Shown piece by piece: positions 31,835-40,719 of a stretch of DNA of 64,000 nt. Position numbers and translations under genes: made by a program. The stretch comes from Peribacillus butanolivorans (GTDB lineage Bacteria; Bacillota; Bacilli; Bacillales; DSM-1321): positions 4,151,299 through 4,215,298 of the forward strand of contig NZ_LGYA01000001.1 of NCBI RefSeq assembly GCF_001273755.1, in the 5' to 3' direction. The notes below the pieces were generated by a model. The model saw nothing but the letters and a program-made list of their open reading frames with translations, was not told where the DNA came from and ran no database searches. Numbering within the stretch: the first letter of the stretch is position 1; the number at the start of each line of letters is the position of its first letter.

Positions 31835-32590
31835 TTAAATCCCGCCTGCAACGCCTATTTCTTCGCCTGTGATGGCTCCTGCACCGTCTGAAGCTAAGAA
31901 TACAGCTGTAGCACCAATTTCTGAAGGCTCTAGTAAACGTTTGATCCATTGTTTACCTAGGATGTGGTGGTTTAGAGCCTCTTCTACAGTTGTTCCATCT
32001 TGTTCTGCAAGTTTTGGTAGTTGTTTTTCGATTAATTCTGTACGTACTGGGCCTGGCTCAATCGTATTACATGTGATACCTTTCAATGCGTTTTCTAATG
32101 CTGTTACTTTCGTAAAGCCAACTTGGCCAAATTTAGCAGCACAATAAGCAGATTTATAAGCATCTGGAATTCTTCCGTGAGCTGAGGAAATATTGATAAT
32201 ACGTCCTTTTTTCTGTTTTTGCATAGCTGGTAGTGCATGTTTAGTCAATAAGAATGTTCCTTTTAAAATAACATCATTTACAAGATCCCATTTTTCTACA
32301 GGGAAGTCTTCGATTGGAGAAATGAATTGAAGTCCTGCATTATTGACTAATACGTCAACTGTACCACGTTCAGCAATGACTTGTTCGACAGCAGCTTTTA
32401 CGTTTGGTTCGTCTGCTACGTTTACTTTGTAGCCTTTTGCATTGCCTAGTTTTTCAGCTGCACTTATAGCTGCTTCTTCATTTAAATCAAAGATTGCTAC
32501 AAAATCTCCATTATTGATGAAAGATTCTGCAATAGCGTATCCAATCCCTTGTGCTGCCCCTGTTACGATTACTGTGCGTTCGTTTGCCAT
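31835..32590 (-). CDS. 3-hydroxybutyrate dehydrogenase (SDR family)
   Basis: The 251-residue SDR has the NAD site TGAAQGIG (10-17), NNAG (83-86), catalytic Ser136 and Tyr149-xxx-Lys153 (YCAAK), and the 3-hydroxybutyrate dehydrogenase signature SAHGRIPDAYKSAYCAAK with EPGPVRTELIEKQ. It oxidises (R)-3-hydroxybutyrate to acetoacetate with NAD. It is followed upstream by a lipocalin-like gene (38 bp) and a GntP permease (110 bp further), as B. subtilis yxjF lies with yxjC. RBS GGGAGATAGGG. A truncated copy sits at 14462-14838. Confidence 0.88.
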   Translation of the reverse strand: MANERTVIVTGAAQGIGYAIAESFINNGDFVAIFDLNEEAAISAAEKLGNAKGYKVNVADEPNVKAAVEQVIAERGTVDVLVNNAGLQFISPIEDFPVEKWDLVNDVILKGTFLLTKHALPAMQKQKKGRIINISSAHGRIPDAYKSAYCAAKFGQVGFTKVTALENALKGITCNTIEPGPVRTELIEKQLPKLAEQDGTTVEEALNHHILGKQWIKRLLEPSEIGATAVFLASDGAGAITGEEIGVAGGI

Positions 32591-32628
32591 AATCCCTATC
32601 TCCCTTTGTTCATATTTTCGATTTAACT

Positions 32629-33060
32629 TTAATGTTTAGTTACTCGTTTCCAAATAAGTTTGTCTTCTGGATGAAGACCATTGAAAATAACCACTTGGTC
32701 TCCCTCAATTTTCGCGATACGAGGCTGAGCCTGATTAAGCCAAGTTGGATTCAAACTGACATCCATATGATGTATTAACTGATGGTTTTCTTCATCTACT
32801 TCAAACTGTCCTGAATAGGCCAAATACCCATGCGCAGCTGTAGCCATTTCTTCTAGAGTCCCTGAGTGCAAGTCTCCAGATTGATAAGCAGGACGCCCAG
32901 ATGCCATGAGTTGAGCTGACATATAGCCATCTGGATTATACATAATGAAACCTTTTGCATCTTTACCCAAAGGATAAATCACGTGTCCATCAGCGTCTTG
33001 CGTTTCGTATGAAACCAATGACCATGTACCAACTACTTGATCACGCATTGATTTCTCCAT
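32629..33060 (-). CDS. Lipocalin-like domain protein
   Basis: The 143-residue product fits the bacterial lipocalin-like (Lipocalin_5) family: VVGTWSLVSYETQDADG at the start, GFIMYNPDGYMSAQLM, YSGQFEVDEENHQLIHHMDVSLNP and the final LIWKRVTK strand. No signal peptide, so cytoplasmic. It probably binds a small hydrophobic ligand. Its place between permease and dehydrogenase suggests a role in handling hydroxy-acids or a related ester, which is inference. RBS AAGGAGGTGA. Confidence 0.85.
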   Translation of the reverse strand: MEKSMRDQVVGTWSLVSYETQDADGHVIYPLGKDAKGFIMYNPDGYMSAQLMASGRPAYQSGDLHSGTLEEMATAAHGYLAYSGQFEVDEENHQLIHHMDVSLNPTWLNQAQPRIAKIEGDQVVIFNGLHPEDKLIWKRVTKH

Positions 33061-33170
33061 TCTTAATCACCTCCTTAAAATGTGGTAGCCTTCTTACATG
33101 TAAGCTTGTCCTGTACTCGTTTTTCGATTTCTTAGTAGTAGATAGACTTTTTATCACTAGATTTTTGTGA

Positions 33171-34484
33171 TCAATAGAACATAATACCAATCACCAATGC
33201 GACGATTAGTCCGATTATGTTTGGTAATGTCATGCTATAGAAAGAATATTTAAAGGCATTTTTATGATTCAAGCCTGTTAATGCGAACAATGAAAGAATA
33301 GCACCAGCATGTGGTAAGCCTGTAAATACAGATGAAGCAATCGCTGAAATACGGTGCATCGCATCTGGATTCACACCCATAGCTAGATAAGACTGCGCGA
33401 ATGCCTCCATCGCAATTCCTAGTCCTCCTGATGAAGAACCTGTAATGGCACCAAGTGCGGCTGAAGCGACTGTTAAGCTAATTAATGGGTTACCCGGAAT
33501 TCCTAAAATGAAATTTGAAATCACTTTAAACCCTGGTGCCATGGTAATCACTACACCAAACGCAACAGTTGTTGCTGTGAAGAAAATAGGCGTGATTGAA
33601 CCATTCGCACCTAAGCTAAGTGCAGCCTTGTGTGACGGAATGTATTTGTGGAAAAATGCAGCCGATACTATAATTGCTGCCGCCAAGCCAATTAATACGA
33701 TATTGGCAACCTTCATTGCACTCCCTGTAAAAATAATAATAATTAATATAAGAATCGGTAAAATACTTATAAAGAATGAAGGGATTTTTTCTTTTAAAAT
33801 GGCTTTACCCTTATCTTCTTGTGCATAAGTAGCAAAAGTTTCACCATTTGCCAAGCTTTTATTCAACGCATACCTTAAATAAAAGATCCCTACTACAATG
33901 GCAACAATTGTTGCGGCAATCCCCATTAAAGGAGCTGCAGTTAAAGTAGTGCCTAAGTAAGTCGTTGGGACAACGTTTTGAATCGATGGTGTCCCAGGAA
34001 GCATCGTCATCGTAAATGTCCCAATCCCCATAAATACGGGAATAACGACTAAATTCCATCCGATATTTAATTGCTTAAATAAAGGTTTCGCTAATGGAAC
34101 CACCACAAATAAAACGACAAATAAACTAATACCACCGAAAGTTAAAATAGCGCTGATCGCATAAATTGCAATTAATACGGAAAAGGGTTTTTCTGTACCT
34201 GTGATGGATAGTACCTTCTCTGCGATTGCCTGTGCTGCGCCACTTTTCTCTATATACTGTGCTAAAATTGCACCTAATAAAAATACGCCAAAGAAATTTA
34301 TTAAAAAGCCCGTTAGCCCTGTCATAAATGATGTTTCATTTCCAATTAAAGAAGGAAAGAAATTCATGCCATTCGTCACAATGACGACAATTGAGGCAAG
34401 CGGGGCGATAAATACGATGCTAAAACCCTTCATTGCTAGAATGACGATTAGAGCAATCGCAATTAAAATACCGATTGTACCCAT
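33171..34484 (-). CDS. GntP-family permease, probable 3-hydroxybutyrate transporter
   Basis: The 437-residue protein has 12 or more hydrophobic segments and GntP hallmarks: MKGFSIVFIAPLASIVVIVTNG near the start, FGGISLFVVLFVVVPLAKPLFK, the LPGTPSIQNVVPTTYLGT loop and ITGSSSGGLGIAMEA. The same family gives YxjC beside YxjF in B. subtilis. With the dehydrogenase in one operon the most likely substrate is 3-hydroxybutyrate or a short hydroxy acid. It is divergent from a LysR gene, the likely regulator. AGGAG 10 nt before ATG. Confidence 0.87.
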   Translation of the reverse strand: MGTIGILIAIALIVILAMKGFSIVFIAPLASIVVIVTNGMNFFPSLIGNETSFMTGLTGFLINFFGVFLLGAILAQYIEKSGAAQAIAEKVLSITGTEKPFSVLIAIYAISAILTFGGISLFVVLFVVVPLAKPLFKQLNIGWNLVVIPVFMGIGTFTMTMLPGTPSIQNVVPTTYLGTTLTAAPLMGIAATIVAIVVGIFYLRYALNKSLANGETFATYAQEDKGKAILKEKIPSFFISILPILILIIIIFTGSAMKVANIVLIGLAAAIIVSAAFFHKYIPSHKAALSLGANGSITPIFFTATTVAFGVVITMAPGFKVISNFILGIPGNPLISLTVASAALGAITGSSSGGLGIAMEAFAQSYLAMGVNPDAMHRISAIASSVFTGLPHAGAILSLFALTGLNHKNAFKYSFYSMTLPNIIGLIVALVIGIMFY

Positions 34485-34913
34485 AATGTGTTTTCTCCTG
34501 TCTCTATCTTTATTTTGTAAGATAAATTCGCATGTAGTGTATATTGCTATAGAGTGACCATTTCAACTCAATAAGAAGTATCATTCATAAAAAAACACCA
34601 ATGAAAATTTTCATTTGGTTTTCTTTGGATCACTACTTCATTATTTTGTTAAACAGACGAAGATTAAAATTTCCCCTTAACAAGTGCGTGCAGCACCACC
34701 GTTTTCAGTTGTTTCATGAACCATACCACTTTCATTTCCCCCTGGACATAAGCATTTGTTACGTTCCCGTTTCCCCATCCCCCTAAATTAAATGCGTTAC
34801 GAATTGTTTTAAGCAACAACTACTATTCAAATATAATATTTTAAAAAATATAAGTGAAATATATAATAATGATATATTCTATAAATTTTAGTAATAAATA
34901 AGGGCGTGATGGT
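34485..34913. promoter_or_regulatory. Divergent promoter region between GntP permease and LysR genes
   Basis: 429 bp. A hairpin ACCAATGAAAATTTTCATTtGGT (34596-34618) with seven T on the minus strand lies within it and could attenuate the operon. The LysR-proximal 60 bp are very AT-rich and should hold the regulator's promoter and binding site (T-N11-A motifs abound, none is decisive). A 23-codon minus-strand frame (about 34669-34740) looks protein-like but has no proper ribosome site. Confidence 0.45.
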
Positions 34914-35819
34914 ATGGATTTTAAACAAATACAGTATTTTACCGAAGTCGTTAACCAAGGAAGCTTCTCTAAAGCTGCTGAACACTTATTTTTATCACAA
35001 CCAAACATCAGTAAAACAATAAAAGATTTAGAAAAAGAACTGGATGCTAAGTTGTTAACTAGAACCACAAGGAAGATTGAACTGACCGATACAGGAAAAT
35101 TACTCTATCATTACGGGCAACGCATTTCCCAATCGATCGAGCATTTTTATGACGAATTAGATGATATTAAGAATAGTAAAAAGGGAAATATAAAAATGGG
35201 CATTTTTTCAACGCTTGGAACGGACATTTTCTCTGAACTCATGGCTCTATTTCACATAGAATATCCTCTTATCACTGTCCGATTCGTTGAGGATGGTGCC
35301 CTTCATTTAAAAAATACATTACTTAATGGCGAACTAGATTTAGTAGTAATGCCCTTACCCATTGAGGATGAGTTTGAAAGCATTCCATTCATGAAAGGCG
35401 ATTTACGTCTTGTTGTTCATCAGAACCACCCGCTTGCCAATCAAGAGACCGTATCCTGGGATAATTTAAGAGAAGAAAGTTTCATCATCTTTCGGGAAGG
35501 CTACCAAGTTCATGAATTAATCATGCAAGCATGTAAGCTAAACGGCTTTGAACCAAACGTTATTTGCGAAACATCACAGTGGAAATTCATTATGGAAATG
35601 GTCTCCTTTAATCAAGGAATAACAATCCTCCCTCAAAGTGACCTAAAGGAAATTGATGTAAGCGAAGGAAAGATCAAAGTTATTCCACTTATCCCCCATA
35701 TAAATTGGCAAATCGGTATCGCTTGGAAAAAAGACAGCTATATCTCCTACGCTACTAGAACTTGGATCGATTTTATTAAAACCAAGCTTGAAGCCAGCAG
35801 AGATCAAACCAAGAGATGA
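34914..35819 (+). CDS. LysR-family transcriptional regulator
   Basis: The 301-residue product is a standard LysR regulator: winged helix at residues 1-60 (FKQIQYFTEVVNQGSFSKAA, then LFLSQPNISKTIKDLEKEL), linker helix, and a two-lobed effector domain from about residue 90 (KMGIFSTLGTDIFSELMALF, PLITVRFVED, LDLVVMPLP). It is divergent from the 3-hydroxybutyrate permease operon and probably activates it when bound to a short acid. The start ATG is preceded by GGGCGTGATGGT. Ends in a bidirectional terminator shared with comK. Confidence 0.92.
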   Translation: MDFKQIQYFTEVVNQGSFSKAAEHLFLSQPNISKTIKDLEKELDAKLLTRTTRKIELTDTGKLLYHYGQRISQSIEHFYDELDDIKNSKKGNIKMGIFSTLGTDIFSELMALFHIEYPLITVRFVEDGALHLKNTLLNGELDLVVMPLPIEDEFESIPFMKGDLRLVVHQNHPLANQETVSWDNLREESFIIFREGYQVHELIMQACKLNGFEPNVICETSQWKFIMEMVSFNQGITILPQSDLKEIDVSEGKIKVIPLIPHINWQIGIAWKKDSYISYATRTWIDFIKTKLEASRDQTKR

Positions 35820-35836
35820 GTCATTTCCAAATGAAA

Positions 35837-35859
35837 AAGACCACCAATTTGGTGGTCTT
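35837..35859. terminator. Bidirectional terminator
   Basis: AAGACCACC-aattt-GGTGGTCTT between lysR and comK. Confidence 0.9.
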
Positions 35860-35872
35860 CCTCTCATTGATT

Positions 35873-36433
35873 TTACGATTCATTCCCTTTCACCCTGTAA
35901 TGAACCTCCCCAGGTTCTTTGCAAAAGGTAATTCCGCTTCCCGGTTCGTAATAAAAGGTCTTTTTGCCCAAAGAGCGTTCTTGAAAGGTCGTATGCAAAT
36001 AGGATGCTTGGTCCCTTTTGAAGGCGAGCTGATTTTTACTCAAGGATACAGGAAGGCAATGCCCATAGTTGGTATGGACTAAGGTTTCTTTATCGTTCAG
36101 TTCCTCTAAGTCACGAATGTGGATGTAGGAAAACCAAACACCTCCGCTTTTTCGGAATGAGCGGGAAGAGAACCAGACCATTCCAAGCTGGGCGTTTATA
36201 CAGACTGGCAGCCTGTATTTTCCACCAAGCACAGATTTGGCTCCTGCAAGCCCGCCATCAAGATCCAATCCAAAATAATTTAGCGTATTATTCAGGATTT
36301 CTTGGCGTGTCTGTGCAACATGGAACGTGTTCTCTCCTTCCACTATAGTGGTCATCTCTATCCCATTTGAATCATACCGTTCCATCATTGCAACGGTTTC
36401 CCTATTCATTAAATAATTCTTTCGAATAACCAT
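35873..36433 (-). CDS. comK: Competence transcription factor ComK
   Basis: The 186-residue product fits ComK in length and pattern: NGIEMTTIVEGENTFHVAQTRQEIL at the N-terminal side, NTLNYFGLDLDGGLAGAKSV, the LPVCINAQLGMVWF core, VWFSYIHIRDLEEL, LPVSLSKNQLAFKRDQASYL and TFQERS. ComK binds AT-box pairs and activates the DNA-uptake genes; in B. subtilis it is destroyed through MecA-ClpCP. The ATG follows a G-rich run (GGGGGGGACGG). The promoter region of about 70 bp before a frameshifted gene is AT-rich. Confidence 0.9.
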   Translation of the reverse strand: MVIRKNYLMNRETVAMMERYDSNGIEMTTIVEGENTFHVAQTRQEILNNTLNYFGLDLDGGLAGAKSVLGGKYRLPVCINAQLGMVWFSSRSFRKSGGVWFSYIHIRDLEELNDKETLVHTNYGHCLPVSLSKNQLAFKRDQASYLHTTFQERSLGKKTFYYEPGSGITFCKEPGEVHYRVKGNES

Positions 36434-36510
36434 TCCGTCCCCCCCCCATTTTTGTTGTTTTTCAAAATCACATTTTCCTCACCTCCTAAAAGAAGTGTAA
36501 AGCCATCTTA

Positions 36511-36809
36511 CTAGCCTTTCGATTTTGTTTTGTCATTGATTAAAATGAAATAATAGTGGACGCTCTTTTTAGGGTCATTGATGAGTGATAACAAGGAATC
36601 ATCTTGTTTCCAAGGTGAGGCGATTTTTGATAGCAGTTGGTTGATTGCTTCTTCAGGGGGGATATTATGATGTTTGTAGAGTAGATAAACGTATGAGCAA
36701 AGAAGATTCTAATGTTGAGATTTGGACTTGCGAGATTAATATTTTCTTCCCAAATAGGATAAAACTCTTCCCTGAAGTTGTAACTTTCATATCTTGATTT
36801 GCCATTCAT
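36511..36809 (-). pseudogene. Frameshifted small gene upstream of comK
   Basis: The frame starts at ATG 36809 (RBS GAGGTGAA) with MNGKSRYESYNFREEFYPIW, reads to about 36710, then a one-base loss moves the coding signal to another frame: LLCSYVYLLYKHHNIPPEEA, then LLSKIASPWKQDDSLLSLIN, ending at TAG 36511-36513. Joined, the product would be about 98 residues. It may be a pseudogene or a sequencing error. Family not recognised. Confidence 0.6.
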
Positions 36810-37208
36810 TTCACCTCTTCGACCATTATCCTTTTTTTTGCTTTTTTTGTAAAACTTCTCTCGTTTTTATCTCTTCCAAATTTCGTTCTCTTTCTGACTA
36901 AATTTCAAGTTTAATTGGCTTACTCTTTATAAAATCCTATTAGAAAGTTATAATGATTGATTTCCTCATGGAAACTGTTAGTCAGTTTCAACATATAGTG
37001 GTTAATTTGTGTCTATTTATAGAAATAATAAGTAAAACCAAAGCGAAAAGTGAGTAGAGATGCAATTTCGGTGAACATTCGGTGAACATATGATTTGAAC
37101 GCAAAAAAGCCTATTTTTTGATAGACTTTTTTATTGGTTTCTATTATTTTTTTCCACTCTAAGAATCTTGATATATGTTTTACTTCAAAGAAATATGGCT
37201 TAGTTGGC
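36810..37208. other. Intergenic region
   Basis: No supported gene. A TTG-started frame of 66 codons at 37013-37213 has no ribosome site and was not accepted. Confidence 0.4.
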
Positions 37209-37214
37209 GTCAAA

Positions 37215-37263
37215 AATAAACCAGATAACTCGCTTCACTAGGATACGGATCGTCTGGTTTATT
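37215..37263 (-). terminator. Terminator of the GDPD-like gene
   Basis: AATAAACCAGA / TCTGGTTTATT separated by 27 nt with further pairing, 20 bp beyond the minus-strand stop. Confidence 0.75.
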
Positions 37264-37282
37264 GATAAAGAATATGAATTGG

Positions 37283-38167
37283 CTACCACTTAATATGCTG
37301 TTTCGTAGGTTGTGGATCATTTTCAAGCAGGTATTGCTGTAAGGCTGGAAGGTCATCTGTGTTTACAAGGTCTACTCCTGCTTTTAGCATCTCATCCCAT
37401 ACAGCTTCACGGTTTGGTAACGCTGCGTCTGGAGTTGCCCAGAAACGAACCATTTGGCCGTTAGCATGCGCCGTTTTGACAACATGATCCAGCTTTTCTC
37501 GTTCAGCTTGAGGCATCTTACCAACACCCTGCCATGTAAAATACTTTGTCCAGTTGTCACTGATTACAGGTATGAATTCATTAGGTGCATCAGATCCCAG
37601 GTCACTCATTCGGCCATCGAATGTGGCATAACGTACCTTCTGGTTTTCCATTAGCTCACGCGGTCGGTTTCCAGAAATAATGACGGTAACAGCACCTTGG
37701 TTTACCTTTGATTTTGAAAATTTTGTAACCATTTTCTTGTATTCTACAAGTTGTTTATCGATTTCTTCATATGTAGCTTTGTCCTCGGATTTAATATCGA
37801 TCCACAGTAAGAAATCTTGGTCACGATTTTTGTAAACAGAGCCTCTGTTTTGCTTCACTTTTTCTTTTAATGGATCTAAATAAAGGGACTTAAGTGTCCG
37901 CTCTGGTTTAACATTGATTTCATCATGGGCTACTAGTAATTCACCGTCTTTTAGCCAGACGTCCGCTTCTACACTTGTGAACCCATGATCCAGTGCATCA
38001 TAGAGAGGACGTGCATGCTCATAATCATTGTGTGCGTGCGCTTTTGCAATCGGCACTATAACTTTAGGTTCCTTCTTAACCTGTTCAGCGGAAGCATTTG
38101 TTGATGAAAAGGGCATAGCAACAGCAACAGCTAAAGACATCGTTAGCCACCATTTATTCATATTCAT
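37283..38167 (-). CDS. Secreted glycerophosphodiester phosphodiesterase-like protein
   Basis: The 294-residue product has a Sec signal peptide (MNMNKWWLTMSLAVAVAMPF, likely cleavage after ASA near residue 26) and a PI-PLC/GDPD-type barrel: AKAHAHNDYEHARPLYDALDHGFTSVEADVWLKDGELLVAHD holds the paired His and the Glu/Asp metal ligands. KTAHANGQMVRFWATPD and GVDLVNTDDLPALQ close the barrel. Such proteins split phosphodiesters of glycerophospholipids or teichoic acids outside the cell. GAGGAGG lies 4 nt before ATG 38167; ATG 38161 is also possible. An upstream in-frame ATG (38293) lacks a ribosome site. Confidence 0.85.
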   Translation of the reverse strand: MNMNKWWLTMSLAVAVAMPFSSTNASAEQVKKEPKVIVPIAKAHAHNDYEHARPLYDALDHGFTSVEADVWLKDGELLVAHDEINVKPERTLKSLYLDPLKEKVKQNRGSVYKNRDQDFLLWIDIKSEDKATYEEIDKQLVEYKKMVTKFSKSKVNQGAVTVIISGNRPRELMENQKVRYATFDGRMSDLGSDAPNEFIPVISDNWTKYFTWQGVGKMPQAEREKLDHVVKTAHANGQMVRFWATPDAALPNREAVWDEMLKAGVDLVNTDDLPALQQYLLENDPQPTKQHIKW

Positions 38168-38285
38168 TTTCCTCCTCTTTATTATTTCACCTCTATCGTA
38201 GCTTTTTATTCTGATAAAACAATGGTATTTACAGAACCTTAACGGAATTTGAAAAAAGTGTTTACATGAAATAGTTCTTTTACAC

Positions 38286-38327
38286 AAAAACAAGCGTAAC
38301 TGAAATGCTCAGTTTCGCTTGTTTTTT
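38286..38327 (-). terminator. Terminator of the protease-emfourin operon
   Basis: AACAAGCG.AACTGA / TCAGTT.CGCTTGTT with flanking A and T runs. Confidence 0.85.
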
Positions 38328-38388
38328 AGGTTAATCTAGGTACACCTTTCCTCAATCCACCCTTATTAACTCCAAAATTTGATTAAGG

Positions 38389-38706
38389 TTATTCTGCCAT
38401 TTTTATTTCAATGGCCAAATTACGTAAATAATCTAATAAGGGCCGTACTTCCTCTGGAGCTGTTGTGTCAGTAAATGAGAAGGACTGTTTCTTTTTTTCA
38501 TTTACTATATCCAGCTGATATGAAAACGCGTCCGCTCCTTGAGATTTAGCTCCGACTATTTTACTTAGATGAGGATTAGAAAGATCAGCTGTCTTCATTA
38601 AATTCTTTAATTCTTCATTTTTCTCCTGCGGCAATTCATTTGTATCTATTTGAAAATTCAAGTCGAGGTTGGCAAATCCCCCTATGCAGCTAAATTGGAT
38701 ATGCAT
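38389..38706 (-). CDS. Emfourin-like M4 protease inhibitor
   Basis: The 105-residue protein fits the protealysin-emfourin family: an N-terminal strand ending in the Gly-Gly turn (QFSCIGGFANLDLNFQIDTNELP), a central Leu-rich helix (EELKNLMKTADL), a strand with DAFSYQLDIV and the C-terminal helix RPLLDYLRNLAIEI. Emfourin binds and blocks cytoplasmic-precursor M4 proteases encoded next to it. Here the M4 protease gene ends 32 bp upstream, the known arrangement, so the two form a protease-inhibitor operon. RBS AGGAGG. Confidence 0.83.
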   Translation of the reverse strand: MHIQFSCIGGFANLDLNFQIDTNELPQEKNEELKNLMKTADLSNPHLSKIVGAKSQGADAFSYQLDIVNEKKKQSFSFTDTTAPEEVRPLLDYLRNLAIEIKMAE

Positions 38707-38738
38707 GTTGAATGAAGCCTCCTATTCATAGAATATAA

Positions 38739-39800
38739 CTACTCAGGCAGTCCAACTGCTTTGAAAGCATCTTCAATTGTTCTTATAGCTGTATCAGTAA
38801 CTTCTCCACTATCAACAAGTTTTTGTGCTGCCTTGAGAACAATTTGTACGAATTGATTGAAATTCGCCGTTGCAAATAAATTCTGCATCGCATTGAACCA
38901 AATCAAAGCTGCTTTGTCCGTTCCGATCTCCATAGATACAAGATAAAAAGCCTTGTTTGGTATCCCACTATTGATATGGACACCATGATTATCTTGCTCT
39001 CCTCGATAGAAGTTCTTCATATGATCAGGTTGCATATCTTTCCCCATTAATTTATTATCAAATGCAGTACCTGGAGCTTTCATGGAACGGAGAGCTTGTC
39101 CTTTTAGTGTTGGTCCCATTATATCAGCACCGATTAACCAATCCGCCTCTTGTGCTGATTGCTTTAAATGAAATTGTTTGATAGTCACTCCAAACACATC
39201 TGAGAGATGTTCATTCAAAGCCCCTGACTGGCCTTCATACTCCAATCCACTGGTGAACTGCGTAACACCATGTGTAAGTTCGTGTCCAATTACATCAAGT
39301 GAATTTGCAAAATTGCTAAAAATAACCCCATCGCCGTCACCAAATACCATTTCATCTCCGTCCCAATAGGCATTTGTAAATTTATCCCCATAATGAACGT
39401 TCAGAATTAGATCAAGGCCTTCGTTATCTATTGAATTACGGTGTAAAACATCCTTAAAATAGTCACGCACAACTCCACTATAATCATATGCATGGTTAAC
39501 TACAGAATCCCCACTTGATCGATCTCCTTCTTTCCTAGCCTCATTCTGTCGGAGTTTGGTCCCTCCTTTACAATCATAAACATGGCGAGCAGATTCACCT
39601 TTACGTTCTGATCCTGCATCAGTTAAAGCAACAACACCGTTAATATCATATTCTTTCATGATTCTACGTCTGCGCACTTGACGGCTTTTCGCTATACTGA
39701 TCCGTGCTGCTTCTACTTCATTTTGTGCCAAATTCTCAAGAATGTAGTTAGGTACAATGAAACACTGGCACTTCATTTTCGAACAATCTTTTTTGTGCAT
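38739..39800 (-). CDS. Protealysin-like M4 family metallopeptidase
   Basis: The 353-residue product lacks a Sec signal peptide, as protealysin does. It has a short propeptide with CFIVPNYILENLAQN (compare the PPY.L motif of protealysins) and a mature M4 domain: zinc motif HELTH (173-177), third ligand Glu197 in ALNEHLSD, and catalytic-side His in NHGVHINSGIPNKAFY. It should cleave before bulky hydrophobic residues once activated. ATG 39800 is used; AAGGGGTG lies 7 nt upstream. Its emfourin partner follows. A Cys-rich KDCSKMKCQC at the N-terminus is unusual and might bind a metal or form a redox switch. Confidence 0.9.
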   Translation of the reverse strand: MHKKDCSKMKCQCFIVPNYILENLAQNEVEAARISIAKSRQVRRRRIMKEYDINGVVALTDAGSERKGESARHVYDCKGGTKLRQNEARKEGDRSSGDSVVNHAYDYSGVVRDYFKDVLHRNSIDNEGLDLILNVHYGDKFTNAYWDGDEMVFGDGDGVIFSNFANSLDVIGHELTHGVTQFTSGLEYEGQSGALNEHLSDVFGVTIKQFHLKQSAQEADWLIGADIMGPTLKGQALRSMKAPGTAFDNKLMGKDMQPDHMKNFYRGEQDNHGVHINSGIPNKAFYLVSMEIGTDKAALIWFNAMQNLFATANFNQFVQIVLKAAQKLVDSGEVTDTAIRTIEDAFKAVGLPE

Positions 39801-40195
39801 ATTTGACACCCCTTCATGATTTTTTTTACAAACAGCGCGACTAGTCTTCACCGTAATTCATGGTAATTAGTAGATTATCTGATTCGTTAACATTTGATTT
39901 TGCTGCTCTCCTTTTATCTACAACACATTTCTATAGATTACTTTCGCCGTACCTACCTCATTTCCCTCCATTCCATCCTTAGTTCCAGTGTTCTTGTTTT
40001 TCGGTTTGATCACTCATTTTCATTTCCTCTTAAAATAAGACTCTTAACTCCCATGAAAATTAAAAAAGCTCAAAATCCAGAAAAAACCACAACAAAATAG
40101 ACCCAGTAAAAACGCTTTTTAAAAAAGGCTGAGCCTTATGAGTGATCTGATTGAGTTTGGTAAATCGTTAAACAAAAACCTCCAATTATAGCAAA
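39801..40195. other. Intergenic region, first part
   Basis: Holds the protease promoter (minus strand). A small palindrome AAGGCTgAGCCTT lies at 40126-40138. No gene seen. Confidence 0.4.
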
Positions 40196-40440
40196 TTAAG
40201 TAGAGGCTAGCGCGACGACCAAAAAAGGATTAATCTCCCATGAGTGCTACCCATAAAGGGCGCGACAGTCGGTGGTACACCGTGGTCGTCGGAGTCAGAC
40301 TAACGGATGGGCTCAAAGGCACCATAGTTCAACGACCTTCTTCGCCAGCCATTAAAACATTATCGACCTAGAAACCAATTTTCATTCTCTGTGGTGAAGC
40401 GCTGATTTTTGCGCTTCATGGATGGCTAACGGGAGAGTTT
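40196..40440. other. Structured GC-rich intergenic element, possible ncRNA
   Basis: CGACGACC (about 40212-40219) can pair with GGTCGTCG (about 40283-40290), enclosing a CCC..GGG hairpin and the compact hairpin CGGTG-gta-CACCG. A separate hairpin TGAAGCGC / GCGCTTCA follows at about 40395-40420. The stretch is GC-rich against AT-rich flanks and has no coding frame. It does not match an RNA family that I recognise. Confidence 0.4.
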
Positions 40441-40719
40441 AGTTGAAGTGGGAAATTTGGATATTTGCTTACCGTTTTAAATCCGTTTTTGTTGTTACTA
40501 CTAATAAAAGGGGTAATAATTTTAGCTATTATTTTTCTTTATTTTAATAAGTGATTAACTGGAGCATCAGAAATTTCCGGGGACATCGGTTGAAACAGTA
40601 TATTCCCTCCTGTAGAGTACTGCTGGATTAACAAAAATTTTCAGTGTTCTTTTTTTTTGAAAAAGACGTATTATATTTAGGGTGATTCGTCAATTCCTGT
40701 TTAGAAAGGGTGTTTAATT

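Noticed and set aside
37013-37213. 66-codon minus-strand frame
   Set aside because: TTG start without a ribosome site, no family pattern, low-complexity aromatic C-terminus.
40240-40300. T-box-like word GGTGGTACACCGTGG
   Set aside because: It resembles the T-box antiterminator motif only in part; there is no specifier loop, no terminator pairing and no amino-acid gene downstream.
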